Source of the DNA: Coriobacterium glomerans PW2
GTDB lineage: Bacteria; Actinomycetota; Coriobacteriia; Coriobacteriales; Coriobacteriaceae
Assembly: GCF_000195315.1 (NCBI RefSeq)
Contig: NC_015389.1
Coordinates: 186,001-250,000 of the forward strand
Length of the DNA stretch: 64,000 nucleotides
Direction of reading: 5' to 3'
Part shown: positions 8,979 to 16,671 of the stretch, piece after piece
Numbering within the stretch: the stretch's first letter is position 1
Layout: each line of letters starts with the position of its first letter
The notes under the pieces: generated by a model
Databases searched by the model: none
Seen by the model: the letters and a program-made list of their open reading frames with translations, nothing else
What the model was told of the DNA's origin: nothing
Made by a program: the position numbers and the translations under genes

Positions 8979-10161
8979 ATGCGCGCTGCGCATCGTGATG
9001 CGCCATAAGATCTACCTGATGGTGTACGCCGGCTTTCTGGCAATCCTGGTCATGGTTCAATACTCTTCGTCGGATGCATCCAAGACGGCGGGTCCCACCA
9101 ACCTCGAGGCGCGGGTGGCTGTGGTCGATCGCGACGGCTCGGCCCTCTCACGCGGTCTTATCCGTCACATCGGCCGGATGTGCACGCGCGTTTCCGTTGC
9201 CGATGATCCGTTCGAGCTTCAGGACGCGATCGCCACGCAGCTCATCGACTGCGTCATCATCGTGCCGAAAGGTTTCGAGAAGGCGTTCACCGGTGCCGTG
9301 CGTCAGGGAGATGATCTGCCCGAGGTCGAGGCCGATTATGGAAGTTTCCCCCAAGTCGGCTCTCTGGTCTCCCAAGGCGTCTCCCGTTGGCTCTCGCTCG
9401 CTGCGGCCTCGTTGTCGCTGCGCCCGGGTGCGAGCGTTTCGGAGATTTCCGATCTGGCGTCCGATGCTGCGCGGGCCCATGCCGACGTGCATGAGGTGCG
9501 CGCCGTCTCACATGACGGCGATGACGCCCCGGTCAATCAGCTCTCATCGATCTCGTTTGCCGTATCCGCCGCGGTCATCGTGTGCGGGGGGCTGGCGTTG
9601 GTCACGCTCGGCCGCAGGGGTGTGCGGCAGCGCATGTGCGCAGCCCCCGTGGGTCCGGCGCGCCTGAGCGCGTTCTCCTTGTTGGCGTGCGCTCTCGTCA
9701 CCGTGATGATCTGCGCGTATTTCAGCTTCGTCATCTTGGGACCGTTCGGTCCGGGTGTTGGTGCCGACACCGCCGGTCCGGCTCAGATCGCTCTGGCGCT
9801 CAGCGCCCTGTTCGCCTTCTCGCTGACGCCGCTGGCGATCGCGTTTCTGCTCGCGCAGCTCGGCGTTTCGGAGCTCGGCCTCAATGCGGCCGGCAACACC
9901 GTCTCGTTTCTGATGCCGCTGCTGGGCGGCATATGGATGCCGGTCTCCTTCATGGGCGGAGTCACGCGGGCGGTGGCGCACCTCATGCCGACGTTTTGGA
10001 TGAATGAGGCGATCACGACCGCGATCGGCGCACCCTCGCTCTCAGCCGACGTGCTCTCTCGCGTCGGCGTCGACATCGGTCTCACAGTGCTCATCGCTTG
10101 CGCCATCGCGGCGGTTGGGCTGGCGGTGGGACATGTCCGGCAACGTGAGCGCTCCGCGTGA
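8965..10161 (+). CDS. ABC-2 type permease, second subunit
   Basis: A 398-residue partner of the preceding permease with the same plan: helix 1 at about residues 13-30 (IYLMVYAGFLAILVMVQYSS), a soluble outer domain up to about residue 190, and about six C-terminal helices. Start ATG 8965 lies within the previous gene, preceded by AGGAGG, which indicates coupled translation. The ATPase and two different permeases together match the LnrLMN composition. The gene converges with a GNAT acetyltransferase and only 8 bp separate the stops. Confidence 0.88.
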   Translation: MNIFRCALRIVMRHKIYLMVYAGFLAILVMVQYSSSDASKTAGPTNLEARVAVVDRDGSALSRGLIRHIGRMCTRVSVADDPFELQDAIATQLIDCVIIVPKGFEKAFTGAVRQGDDLPEVEADYGSFPQVGSLVSQGVSRWLSLAAASLSLRPGASVSEISDLASDAARAHADVHEVRAVSHDGDDAPVNQLSSISFAVSAAVIVCGGLALVTLGRRGVRQRMCAAPVGPARLSAFSLLACALVTVMICAYFSFVILGPFGPGVGADTAGPAQIALALSALFAFSLTPLAIAFLLAQLGVSELGLNAAGNTVSFLMPLLGGIWMPVSFMGGVTRAVAHLMPTFWMNEAITTAIGAPSLSADVLSRVGVDIGLTVLIACAIAAVGLAVGHVRQRERSA

Positions 10162-10169
10162 TCCGAGCG

Positions 10170-10631
10170 TCAGCCGAACTCGTATCTCATGCGGACGAAG
10201 ACGCCCTCGCCCGCATAGGTTTCCTGCGAGACACTGCCCACGGCGGTGAACCCCGCCTTCTCATAGCAGCGAATGGCGCGCTCGTTCCACTCGCGGACAT
10301 CCAGCTCGATGGGCTTTGTCGCGAACCGTCGGCGGCTCTCCTCGATCGCTGCGCGCATGATGACGGTGCCGTACCCCTTCGAGCACGCATCGGGGCGCAC
10401 CCCAATGCCGAGAAACACGGTGTCGCCGCAGTCTTGGAGGTTGAAAAACCCGACAAGCGCCCCGTCGCACTCGACACCTGTGAAATTCTGGCGCTGACCG
10501 GGGTCTGCGAACCCGAGCGAGGCGCTCACCATCTCAGATAGGCTGGGAAGATTGTAGAGGTCATACGGGGGCGGATATCTCCAGCTGGTGACCTCATCGG
10601 AATAGCGATCGGTCCAAGGGCAGAGCTTCAT
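10170..10631 (-). CDS. GNAT-family N-acetyltransferase (RimJ/RimL-like)
   Basis: A 153-residue acetyl-CoA dependent acetyltransferase. The acetyl-CoA binding segment is visible as GVRPDACSKGYGTVIM (about 83-98), followed by the LDVREWNERAIRCYEKAGF block typical of the family. The ATG at 10631 is chosen because AAGGAG precedes it at normal spacing. A further open stretch upstream encodes no conserved sequence. The substrate cannot be inferred, and no neighbour suggests one. Confidence 0.82.
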   Translation of the reverse strand: MKLCPWTDRYSDEVTSWRYPPPYDLYNLPSLSEMVSASLGFADPGQRQNFTGVECDGALVGFFNLQDCGDTVFLGIGVRPDACSKGYGTVIMRAAIEESRRRFATKPIELDVREWNERAIRCYEKAGFTAVGSVSQETYAGEGVFVRMRYEFG

Positions 10632-10751
10632 CGAAGGCTCCTTCTGCTCACATGAGCTGCGATTCAGAAACATATAGCAGTATCTCAGATTTCGAATCAA
10701 ATTCGAAATCGGGACCATCCTCGATTTGATGGCGATAGGATTCGTGTTGAT

Positions 10752-10782
10752 TTGACTTCGTATGCTCCGCAGGGCATACGAT
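10752..10782 (+). promoter_or_regulatory. Promoter with 8-bp dyad between -35 and -10 (MerR-like geometry)
   Basis: TTGACT (10752-10757) and TACGAT (10777-10782) are separated by 19 bp. The spacer holds the perfect inverted repeat TCGTATGC-N8-GCATACGA (10758-10781). A long spacer filled by a dyad is the arrangement used by MerR-family regulators, which realign the promoter on binding. It precedes the DUF362 ferredoxin gene. No MerR-family gene is visible in the window, so the regulator, if any, is elsewhere. Confidence 0.5.
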
Positions 10783-10839
10783 GGGAGTGTTATTCCGCAT
10801 CACCATCCGGATCATCGAGCGAGCAGAGGGGATCGAGCC

Positions 10840-12078
10840 ATGGGCAACGAGATCGAGACGGGCTCCGCATCCGCAGGCGGACACGCGAGCGCCGAGCCGG
10901 CACCTGTCTTCTTCACCGATCTGCGCACGCACGGCCGCGAGAGTCAGCTTGACAAGCTCAAGCGGCTCATGAGGCACGCGGGTATCGACAAGATCGACTT
11001 CGAGAACAAATACGTCGCCATCAAGATTCACTTCGGCGAGCCGGGCAACCTCTCGTTTCTGCGCCCCAACTACGCCAAGGCCGTCGCCGATGTCGTCAAG
11101 GAGCTCGGCGGCAGGCCGTTTCTCACGGACTGCAACACGCTCTATGTCGGCGGGCGCAAAAACGCACTCGATCATATCGACTCGGCGTACGAGAACGGCT
11201 TCACGCCGTTCTCGACGGGCTGCCATGTCATCATCGCCGACGGGCTCAAGGGCACCGACGAGGTGGAGGTGCCGGTCGAGGGCGGCGAGTACGTGCGCAG
11301 CGCCAAGATCGGACGAGCGCTCAGGGACGCCGACATCGTGATCTCGCTCACCCATTTCAAAGGGCACGAGCAGGCGGGATTCGGCGGCTGCATGAAGAAC
11401 CTCGGCATGGGCGGCGGTTCGCGCGCCGGCAAGATGGAGCAGCACGCCGCCGGCAAACCGAGCGTGTCGTCGGCCGGCTGCATCGGCTGCCGGGCCTGCG
11501 CGCGCGTCTGCGCCTTCGACGCCATCTCGTTCACCGAGACCCGGGAGCGCGCGCTGGCGGGCGGCGCCACCCGGCAGATCCAGGTCGCCGGCATCGACCA
11601 GACCCGCTGCGTCGGTTGCGGGCGGTGCATCGGCGCGTGCAACCAAGACGCGATCGTGCCGGACTACGATCAGGCCGCTGCGGTCCTCAACTGCAAGATC
11701 GCCGAGTACACGAAGGCTGTCGTGCAGGATCGTCCGAGTTTTCACATCTCCCTGGCCCTCGATATCTCTCCCAACTGCGACTGCCATTCGGAGAACGACA
11801 CGCCCATCGTCGGCGACATCGGCATGTTCGCGAGCTTCGATCCCGTCGCGATCGATCAGGCGTGCATCGATGCCGTGCTCGCGCAGCCGGCGCTTCCCGA
11901 CACGGTGCTCACCGAGATGCGCGACATACTTGAGGCGACGGGCGCGGACCTTGACGAGGAGCGCTCGCACGACCACTTCTTCATGACCCATCCGGACACG
12001 GACTGGCGCAGCTGCATCGAGCACGCCGAGAGGATCGGGCTGGGCACGAGCCGCTATGAGCTCATCGAGGTGAAATAG
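10840..12078 (+). CDS. DUF362 domain protein with two [4Fe-4S] ferredoxin motifs
   Basis: A 412-residue cytoplasmic iron-sulfur protein. The N-terminal and C-terminal parts form the DUF362 domain (VAIKIHFGEPGNLSFLRP; LTHFKGHEQAGFGGCMKNLGMG). A 2x[4Fe-4S] ferredoxin insert carries C-x2-C-x2-C-x3-C clusters starting at Cys214 and Cys257. Such proteins are common in anaerobes and presumed to be redox proteins, but the reaction is not established. Start ATG 10840 has AGAGGGGA upstream. An earlier in-frame ATG at 10762 lies inside the promoter dyad and is unlikely. The gene stands alone, with a new promoter following it. Confidence 0.88.
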   Translation: MGNEIETGSASAGGHASAEPAPVFFTDLRTHGRESQLDKLKRLMRHAGIDKIDFENKYVAIKIHFGEPGNLSFLRPNYAKAVADVVKELGGRPFLTDCNTLYVGGRKNALDHIDSAYENGFTPFSTGCHVIIADGLKGTDEVEVPVEGGEYVRSAKIGRALRDADIVISLTHFKGHEQAGFGGCMKNLGMGGGSRAGKMEQHAAGKPSVSSAGCIGCRACARVCAFDAISFTETRERALAGGATRQIQVAGIDQTRCVGCGRCIGACNQDAIVPDYDQAAAVLNCKIAEYTKAVVQDRPSFHISLALDISPNCDCHSENDTPIVGDIGMFASFDPVAIDQACIDAVLAQPALPDTVLTEMRDILEATGADLDEERSHDHFFMTHPDTDWRSCIEHAERIGLGTSRYELIEVK

Positions 12079-12108
12079 AGCGCGATGGCGTGAAGAGTGC
12101 GCCTCTTC

Positions 12109-12117
12109 TGCTATAGT
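12109..12117 (+). promoter_or_regulatory. Extended -10 promoter element
   Basis: The sequence TGCTATAGT is an extended -10 (TGn-TATAGT) 37 bp before the start codon of the hemolysin III gene. No good -35 hexamer lies at 17-18 bp, which extended -10 promoters can do without. The same nine bases recur at 19551-19559. Confidence 0.45.
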
Positions 12118-12153
12118 ATGCTCCAACTATTCTTGGGAGGCATCATCCATCAA

Positions 12154-12945
12154 ATGAACGGTCCGAGCGGAACCTCCGAGGCTCAGCAGGGCGGCTCCGT
12201 GGCTGACGGCACTGCTTGCGGCGACGGATCAGCGGTCTGTGCGCCGCAGTGCGAGCGTCCTCGGTCATCGGCACCCGATGACGTGGGAAAGCCGAGAAAT
12301 CCCCACGATCTGTTCGGCTACACGATCGGCGAGGAAATCGCGAACGCGATCACACATGGCATCGGGGCCGCTCTTTCCATCGCGGGCCTGGTTCTTCTCA
12401 TCGTGAAGGCCGCCGCAGATGGCGCGCACGCGCAAGCCGTGGTCTCTGCAGCCGTGTTCGGCTCGACGCTCATTGCGGAGTATCTCGCCTCGACGCTCTA
12501 TCACGCCATCACGGCACCCGCAGCCAAGCGCGTCCTGCGCGTCATCGATCACAGCTGCATCTACCTGCTCATAGCGGGATCCTACACGCCGTTTCTACTC
12601 GTCACGCTCGCCTCCGACGGGGGAATCGTCATGTTCGCGGTAATCTGGCTGGCTGCTCTTGCGGGTATCGTGTTCGAGGTCGCCATGCGTGAGCGGCAGC
12701 CCCGCTGGCTCACGACCGGGATCTACCTTGTCATGGGTTGGATCATCGTGTTTCGCCTGCCGCAGCTGCTCGCGCTGCTCGATTCCGCCGCCGTGGCGCT
12801 TCTCGTCGCCGGCGGTATCTCCTACACGATCGGGACGGCGTTTTATTTGATGAAGCGCATTCCCTACATGCACAGCGTATTTCACCTGTGGGTGCTCGCC
12901 GGAAGCATCTTCCAGTTCATGGCCGTGGTCCTGTTCGTGATCTGA
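12154..12945 (+). CDS. Hemolysin III family (PAQR-type) seven-helix membrane protein
   Basis: A 263-residue integral membrane protein of the hemolysin III/YqfA (PAQR, ceramidase-superfamily) class. It has seven predicted helices after a soluble N-terminal stretch of about 50 residues. The metal-binding hallmarks are present: NAITHGIG after helix 1 entry, RVIDHSCIYLLIAGSYTPF in the middle and MHSVFHLWVLAGS near the end. The ATG at 12154 is preceded by GGGAGG but with a rather long 13-base spacing. No better start is available. 'Hemolysin' is a historical name. The physiological role in bacteria is uncertain, possibly lipid hydrolysis or membrane homeostasis. Confidence 0.87.
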   Translation: MNGPSGTSEAQQGGSVADGTACGDGSAVCAPQCERPRSSAPDDVGKPRNPHDLFGYTIGEEIANAITHGIGAALSIAGLVLLIVKAAADGAHAQAVVSAAVFGSTLIAEYLASTLYHAITAPAAKRVLRVIDHSCIYLLIAGSYTPFLLVTLASDGGIVMFAVIWLAALAGIVFEVAMRERQPRWLTTGIYLVMGWIIVFRLPQLLALLDSAAVALLVAGGISYTIGTAFYLMKRIPYMHSVFHLWVLAGSIFQFMAVVLFVI

Positions 12946-13109
12946 TGGACGACGCATTGGCTCTTGCAGCTGTGGGAATCGGTCCCTTCGCTCGATGGCG
13001 CCTCACCGATTCTCGTGGAATAGTCTTTGGGGTATCAGAGGAAGCATCAAGCGATCAGCGCATACGGCTCCTTTGACTTACACGCAACCGGGAGGTTCGA
13101 TTTCATCCC

Positions 13110-14483
13110 ATGGAAATCTTCATCAGTATTCTCGCAACGCTGCTGCTCACTGTTGCGAACGGCTTCTTCGCCATGTCCGAGATGTCGCTGGTGAGCGCTA
13201 GACGCGCCGCTCTGGAGCGAGATGTCGACGCCGGTGATCCGCGTGCGAAGCGCGCGCTTGAGCTGTCATCGGATGCCACGAGCTTTCTGTCGACGATTCA
13301 GGTGGCGATAACACTCGTCGGCTTCTTCTCGGCGACGGTCGCTTCGACGAATCTCTCCAAGCCGCTCACCGCCTGGCTGCAATCGTTTGACAACAGCTCG
13401 ATCACGTTCATCGCGCCGGCGGCTGCACCGATCATCATCACGATCATCGTGTCATATCTCTCTATTGTCGTCGGCGAGCTCGTGCCGAAGCGCATGGCTC
13501 TGGCCGATGCTGAGCGCGTCGCCAAGCGCGTCGCGGGACCGGTCACCGTCTTTCAGAAGATCGCGCGACCGTTCGTCTGGCTGACCGGTATCTCGGCGAA
13601 CGCGGTGTGCTCCGTGCTGGGCGTCAAAAGTCCCGACGACCGGCAGAAGGTCTCCGAGGACGAGATCAAGTACATGGTATCCGAGCAGGCGACCTTGCTC
13701 GACGAAGAGAAGCGCATGATTCACGAGATCTTCGATCTCGGAGACTCGGTTGCTCGAGAAGTCATGGTTCCGCGCGTGGATATCACCATGGCTGAGGACA
13801 CGGACACCATCAACGATGTCATGGAGGCCATGCGCAGAACCGGCTACAGCCGCATACCGGTCTATCGTGACGACCCGGACCGAATCGTCGGAATCGCCCA
13901 TATCAAGGACCTTATCAGATATGCTCTCAACGGGCAGGGCGATGCGCCGGTCGGCGAACATCTGCGTGACGCGGATTTCGTGCCCGACACAAAGGACATC
14001 TTGCCGCTGCTCTCGGAGATGCAGACAGCTCATGATCAGATCGTCGTGGTCGTCGACGAATACGGTGGCACGGCCGGCATCATCACGATAGAGGATATCG
14101 TCGAGGAGATCGTCGGCGAAATCGAAGACGAGTTCGATCCCGACAACAAGTACCTCACGCGGCTCTCGTCGACCGAATGGCTCGTGGATGGTCGGTTCCC
14201 ATGTGATGACGCCGCAGATCTGGGCTGGCCCATCGAAGAGAGCGACGAGTATGAGACCGTTGCCGGCTGGATTCTGGAGATGTGCGGCTCGGTACCCGAT
14301 ATCGGTGAGGTTTTCGAGGTGGACGGGTACAAGTTCAAGATTCAATCGATGCGCGGACAGCGCATCTCGCTCATTCGCGTGGTTCGGGCTGCGAGGAAGC
14401 CCGGGGTCGAACAGGACGAGGCGGCCAGCGCCGAAGCGGCTGCCGAGGCGACCGCGGCCCAGGGGAGCGGCTCAGACGGTTGA
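13110..14483 (+). CDS. CNNM/CorC-type membrane protein with CBS domains (HlyC/CorC family)
   Basis: A 457-residue protein with a DUF21/CNNM membrane domain (about residues 1-190, four hydrophobic segments, including SLVSARRAALE near the start). A CBS pair follows (about 205-330, PRVDITMAEDTDT and GIITIEDIVEEIVGEI), then a CorC_HlyC C-terminal domain (345-430) and an Ala/Glu-rich tail. Family members are linked to Mg2+ or Co2+ efflux. Calling it a hemolysin is probably misleading. The start ATG at 13110 has GGGAGG about 14 bases upstream. A second Mg-type protein (MgtE-like) lies 5 kb downstream. Confidence 0.9.
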   Translation: MEIFISILATLLLTVANGFFAMSEMSLVSARRAALERDVDAGDPRAKRALELSSDATSFLSTIQVAITLVGFFSATVASTNLSKPLTAWLQSFDNSSITFIAPAAAPIIITIIVSYLSIVVGELVPKRMALADAERVAKRVAGPVTVFQKIARPFVWLTGISANAVCSVLGVKSPDDRQKVSEDEIKYMVSEQATLLDEEKRMIHEIFDLGDSVAREVMVPRVDITMAEDTDTINDVMEAMRRTGYSRIPVYRDDPDRIVGIAHIKDLIRYALNGQGDAPVGEHLRDADFVPDTKDILPLLSEMQTAHDQIVVVVDEYGGTAGIITIEDIVEEIVGEIEDEFDPDNKYLTRLSSTEWLVDGRFPCDDAADLGWPIEESDEYETVAGWILEMCGSVPDIGEVFEVDGYKFKIQSMRGQRISLIRVVRAARKPGVEQDEAASAEAAAEATAAQGSGSDG

Positions 14484-14510
14484 CGCTTCGCCGCGCGCGC
14501 GTGGTAACAT
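14480..14510 (+). promoter_or_regulatory. Putative sigma-70 promoter
   Basis: TTGACG (14480-14485) overlaps the stop of the CNNM gene, and TAACAT (14505-14510) follows at 19 bp (or GGTAAC at 17 bp). It would drive the small HxxEH protein gene starting at 14558. Confidence 0.4.
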
Positions 14511-14557
14511 CTAGGGATCGCATCGGAAACAGACGGCTTTCGAGAAACGGATTTCGC

Positions 14558-15169
14558 ATGGCAGAGCTATTTAACATCATGAAGATCACGGTTGGTCCGG
14601 AGAAGCTGTGCGCGCGCGTGCTCGTGAACCCGGGAATGCCTCTCATGACCTCTGGGGATATCGAGGCGACCGCCCGCGTCTACTATCTTGCTCCCGCGAT
14701 AGCCTCCCACGTCTGTCTGGGTGACACGGCAGGGGAGTTCAAGGATTGCATGGGCGATACGGAGGTGGCGCATCTGCTGGAGCACCTGGCAGTCGAGATC
14801 ATGAACGAAACGGGTCTCGCAGGCAGGATCTCATGTGGCAGAACGCATGGGGTCGCCGGTAAGGCGCGTCTATTCGATATAGAACTGAGCTGCCCAGACG
14901 ATATCCTGGCGATCGGTGCGCTGTCCTCAGCCTCCCACATCATGGAATGGGCTTATCTTCATGCCGACCAGACGCCGCCGGATTTCGCGGGCACGGTCTC
15001 AGCGCTCGCCAAGCTCGTTTCGAGCTTGAGGGGTGAGAGCGCGCCGCCGGTCGTCTCCGCCGCCGACGCGAGTGAATCTGCGGACGCCACCGATGTCCGC
15101 TACGCGGCACTCGATGCGGACGATGGGCGCGAACGCGACGGCTCAGCTTGGGATGACGCGATGTCTTGA
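14558..15169 (+). CDS. Stand-alone protein resembling the N-terminal domain of cyanophycin synthetase (HxxEH motif)
   Basis: A 203-residue soluble protein I recognise only partly. Residues 68-84 (DTEVAHLLEHLAVEIMN) recall the H-x-x-E-H-x-A-x-E-x motif of the cyanophycin-synthetase (CphA) N-domain. In full the HxxEH set is His72, Glu75 and His76, which is also the inverted zinc motif of M16-type peptidases. The sequence around RISCGRTHGVAGKARLFDIELS fits a compact alpha/beta domain. The last 50 residues are acidic and low-complexity. No ATP-grasp or Mur-ligase domain follows, so this is not a polymer synthetase. ATG 14558 is used although its ribosome site is weak. ATG 14579 is an alternative. 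Confidence 0.6.
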   Translation: MAELFNIMKITVGPEKLCARVLVNPGMPLMTSGDIEATARVYYLAPAIASHVCLGDTAGEFKDCMGDTEVAHLLEHLAVEIMNETGLAGRISCGRTHGVAGKARLFDIELSCPDDILAIGALSSASHIMEWAYLHADQTPPDFAGTVSALAKLVSSLRGESAPPVVSAADASESADATDVRYAALDADDGRERDGSAWDDAMS

Positions 15170-15375
15170 TCAGGCGATGAGCGTACGCGACTCTGTTCGG
15201 GAGCGACCTTGCGAGGAGCCGGCTTTCAAGGGCTGCCCCGATGCGTCTCAGCCGCTATCGGTCGGCGGTGCTTCAGGATGTGCGCACGTGAGCCCGCGGA
15301 CCACCTGTTGCGAAGGCGATCTGCGAAGACGACAGATGCAGCACGGAACCCACGACGAAACAGCCGGCTTGCGGG

Positions 15376-15381
15376 TATAAT
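15376..15381 (+). promoter_or_regulatory. -10 element TATAAT
   Basis: A perfect TATAAT lies 47 bp before the YtxH-type gene. No clear -35 hexamer is seen at the expected distance. The 258-bp stretch 15170-15427 holds no gene I can support. Confidence 0.45.
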
Positions 15382-15427
15382 GGTGTACTGCAAATGATGG
15401 CATCCCCTCTTGAAAGGAAGCAGAATC

Positions 15428-15820
15428 ATGGGTAAATCGCTAGGGTTCATCGCAGGTTCGCTGATAGGTGCGGCCGCGGGCACCGCGATAGGTATTCTGG
15501 TCGCTCCCCGCGCGGGGGCCGAGACGCGCGCCATGGCTTCCGACATGGCAAACGATGCATGGGATAGCGCGCGCGATCTGTATGAGCAGGGTGCCAAGCA
15601 GGTGCGCGAGACCGTTGACGATTTCGGTCCGATGGTTGACAGCAAGACGGATGAGCTGCGCGAGAAAGTCGATTTAGCGCGCGAGCGGATGGATCGTCTG
15701 CGGGAGTCGCTCAACGAGGCGGTGTCGGGCGGCTCGGTGAAACCGGCTGCCGATGTCGTGGTCGAGACGGCTGATTGCGCGGCTGCAGCTGCCGAGGCGA
15801 AGGCAAACGCTGGGGCATAA
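15428..15820 (+). CDS. YtxH-domain membrane-anchored protein
   Basis: A 130-residue protein beginning with one glycine/alanine-rich membrane helix (about residues 5-30, FIAGSLIGAAAGTAIGILVAPRAG) that matches the YtxH/gas-vesicle-GvpP-like family. A long amphipathic helical region follows, rich in Glu, Lys and Ala with heptad character, likely a coiled coil on one face of the membrane. The start is supported by GAAAGGAAG. The stop overlaps the next gene by one base (TAATG). B. subtilis YtxH is a general-stress protein, and a similar stress role here is inference only. Confidence 0.8.
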   Translation: MGKSLGFIAGSLIGAAAGTAIGILVAPRAGAETRAMASDMANDAWDSARDLYEQGAKQVRETVDDFGPMVDSKTDELREKVDLARERMDRLRESLNEAVSGGSVKPAADVVVETADCAAAAAEAKANAGA

Positions 15821-16605
15821 TGCTGGTCCAAGAGTTTCAGGGCCGAAAGGTGTACCGCATGCCGCCTGAGGGTCGCAGGATCCGAAGAGACGGAACGCCT
15901 CGTCGCCCCTCAAGGCTGGGTTCGATCCATTTCCCCGTGTTCACCGCCGATGGACGGCGGGTCATCGGTTTCATGGTGAAACAGCGTGATGTTGCCGGCA
16001 TGATCAAGCAGGCGGATCGCTTCGTCGCTCTGGATGCCTTGGAAACCTATGAGGGAGCCCTCTGCGTTGCGAGCAAACGGGATTCCTTCGACGCCGCTGC
16101 GGCAGCGCGTTTGGGGGTCGATCTCGACCGCTGCCTGATCTGGACCGGAATGGATGTCCGCACCGTCTCCGGGTGCGATCTCGGTTACTGCTGCGATGCG
16201 GAGTTCGACCGAGCATCGGGCACGGTGTCGTGCTTTCTCATCATATCGGGAACCGCTTCAAAAATGCTGGTGGGCTCGATTCGAATGTCCGCCGATCATC
16301 TGGTCGGTTATCGCAATGGAGCCATGCTGGTAGACGATGTTGTTCGTGACCTCGAGCTCTCTGGTGGAGCTGCGGCGAGGGCAGCCGAGGCAAGCGTGGT
16401 CATCGGCACGAGGGCCGCCGAGGCGAAGACCGTCATCGGATCGAAAGTCAAAAAAGGGGCGAAGATCGTCGATGACAAGGGGTCCGCAGCCGTCTCGAAG
16501 GGCTCGGTGGCACTCGGCAGGCAACTCGGCCGAACACGAGGTATGTTCAAAGCTTTCAAGCATGAGTACAACAGGGCGGCCGGTAACCAGAAGCGCAAGC
16601 GATGA
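15820..16605 (+). CDS. PRC-barrel domain protein
   Basis: A 261-residue protein coupled to the YtxH gene by a one-base TAATG overlap. Residues about 25-170 look like two PRC-barrel-type beta folds (IHFPVFTADGRRVIGFMVKQRDV; MVDDVV at the end of the second). The C-terminal 90 residues contain a repeated TRAAEAKTVIGSKV-type segment and a basic tail (NQKRKR). PRC barrels bind RNA or scaffold membrane proteins in other settings, but no function is known for this combination. Together with the YtxH protein it probably forms a membrane-associated pair. Confidence 0.65.
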   Translation: MLVQEFQGRKVYRMPPEGRRIRRDGTPRRPSRLGSIHFPVFTADGRRVIGFMVKQRDVAGMIKQADRFVALDALETYEGALCVASKRDSFDAAAAARLGVDLDRCLIWTGMDVRTVSGCDLGYCCDAEFDRASGTVSCFLIISGTASKMLVGSIRMSADHLVGYRNGAMLVDDVVRDLELSGGAAARAAEASVVIGTRAAEAKTVIGSKVKKGAKIVDDKGSAAVSKGSVALGRQLGRTRGMFKAFKHEYNRAAGNQKRKR

Positions 16606-16671
16606 CGCGATCGAGCACGTGCGCCGTCGCCGGCCGCTCGGCTGACTTCTGAAAACCGAGGAGAAGAACTG

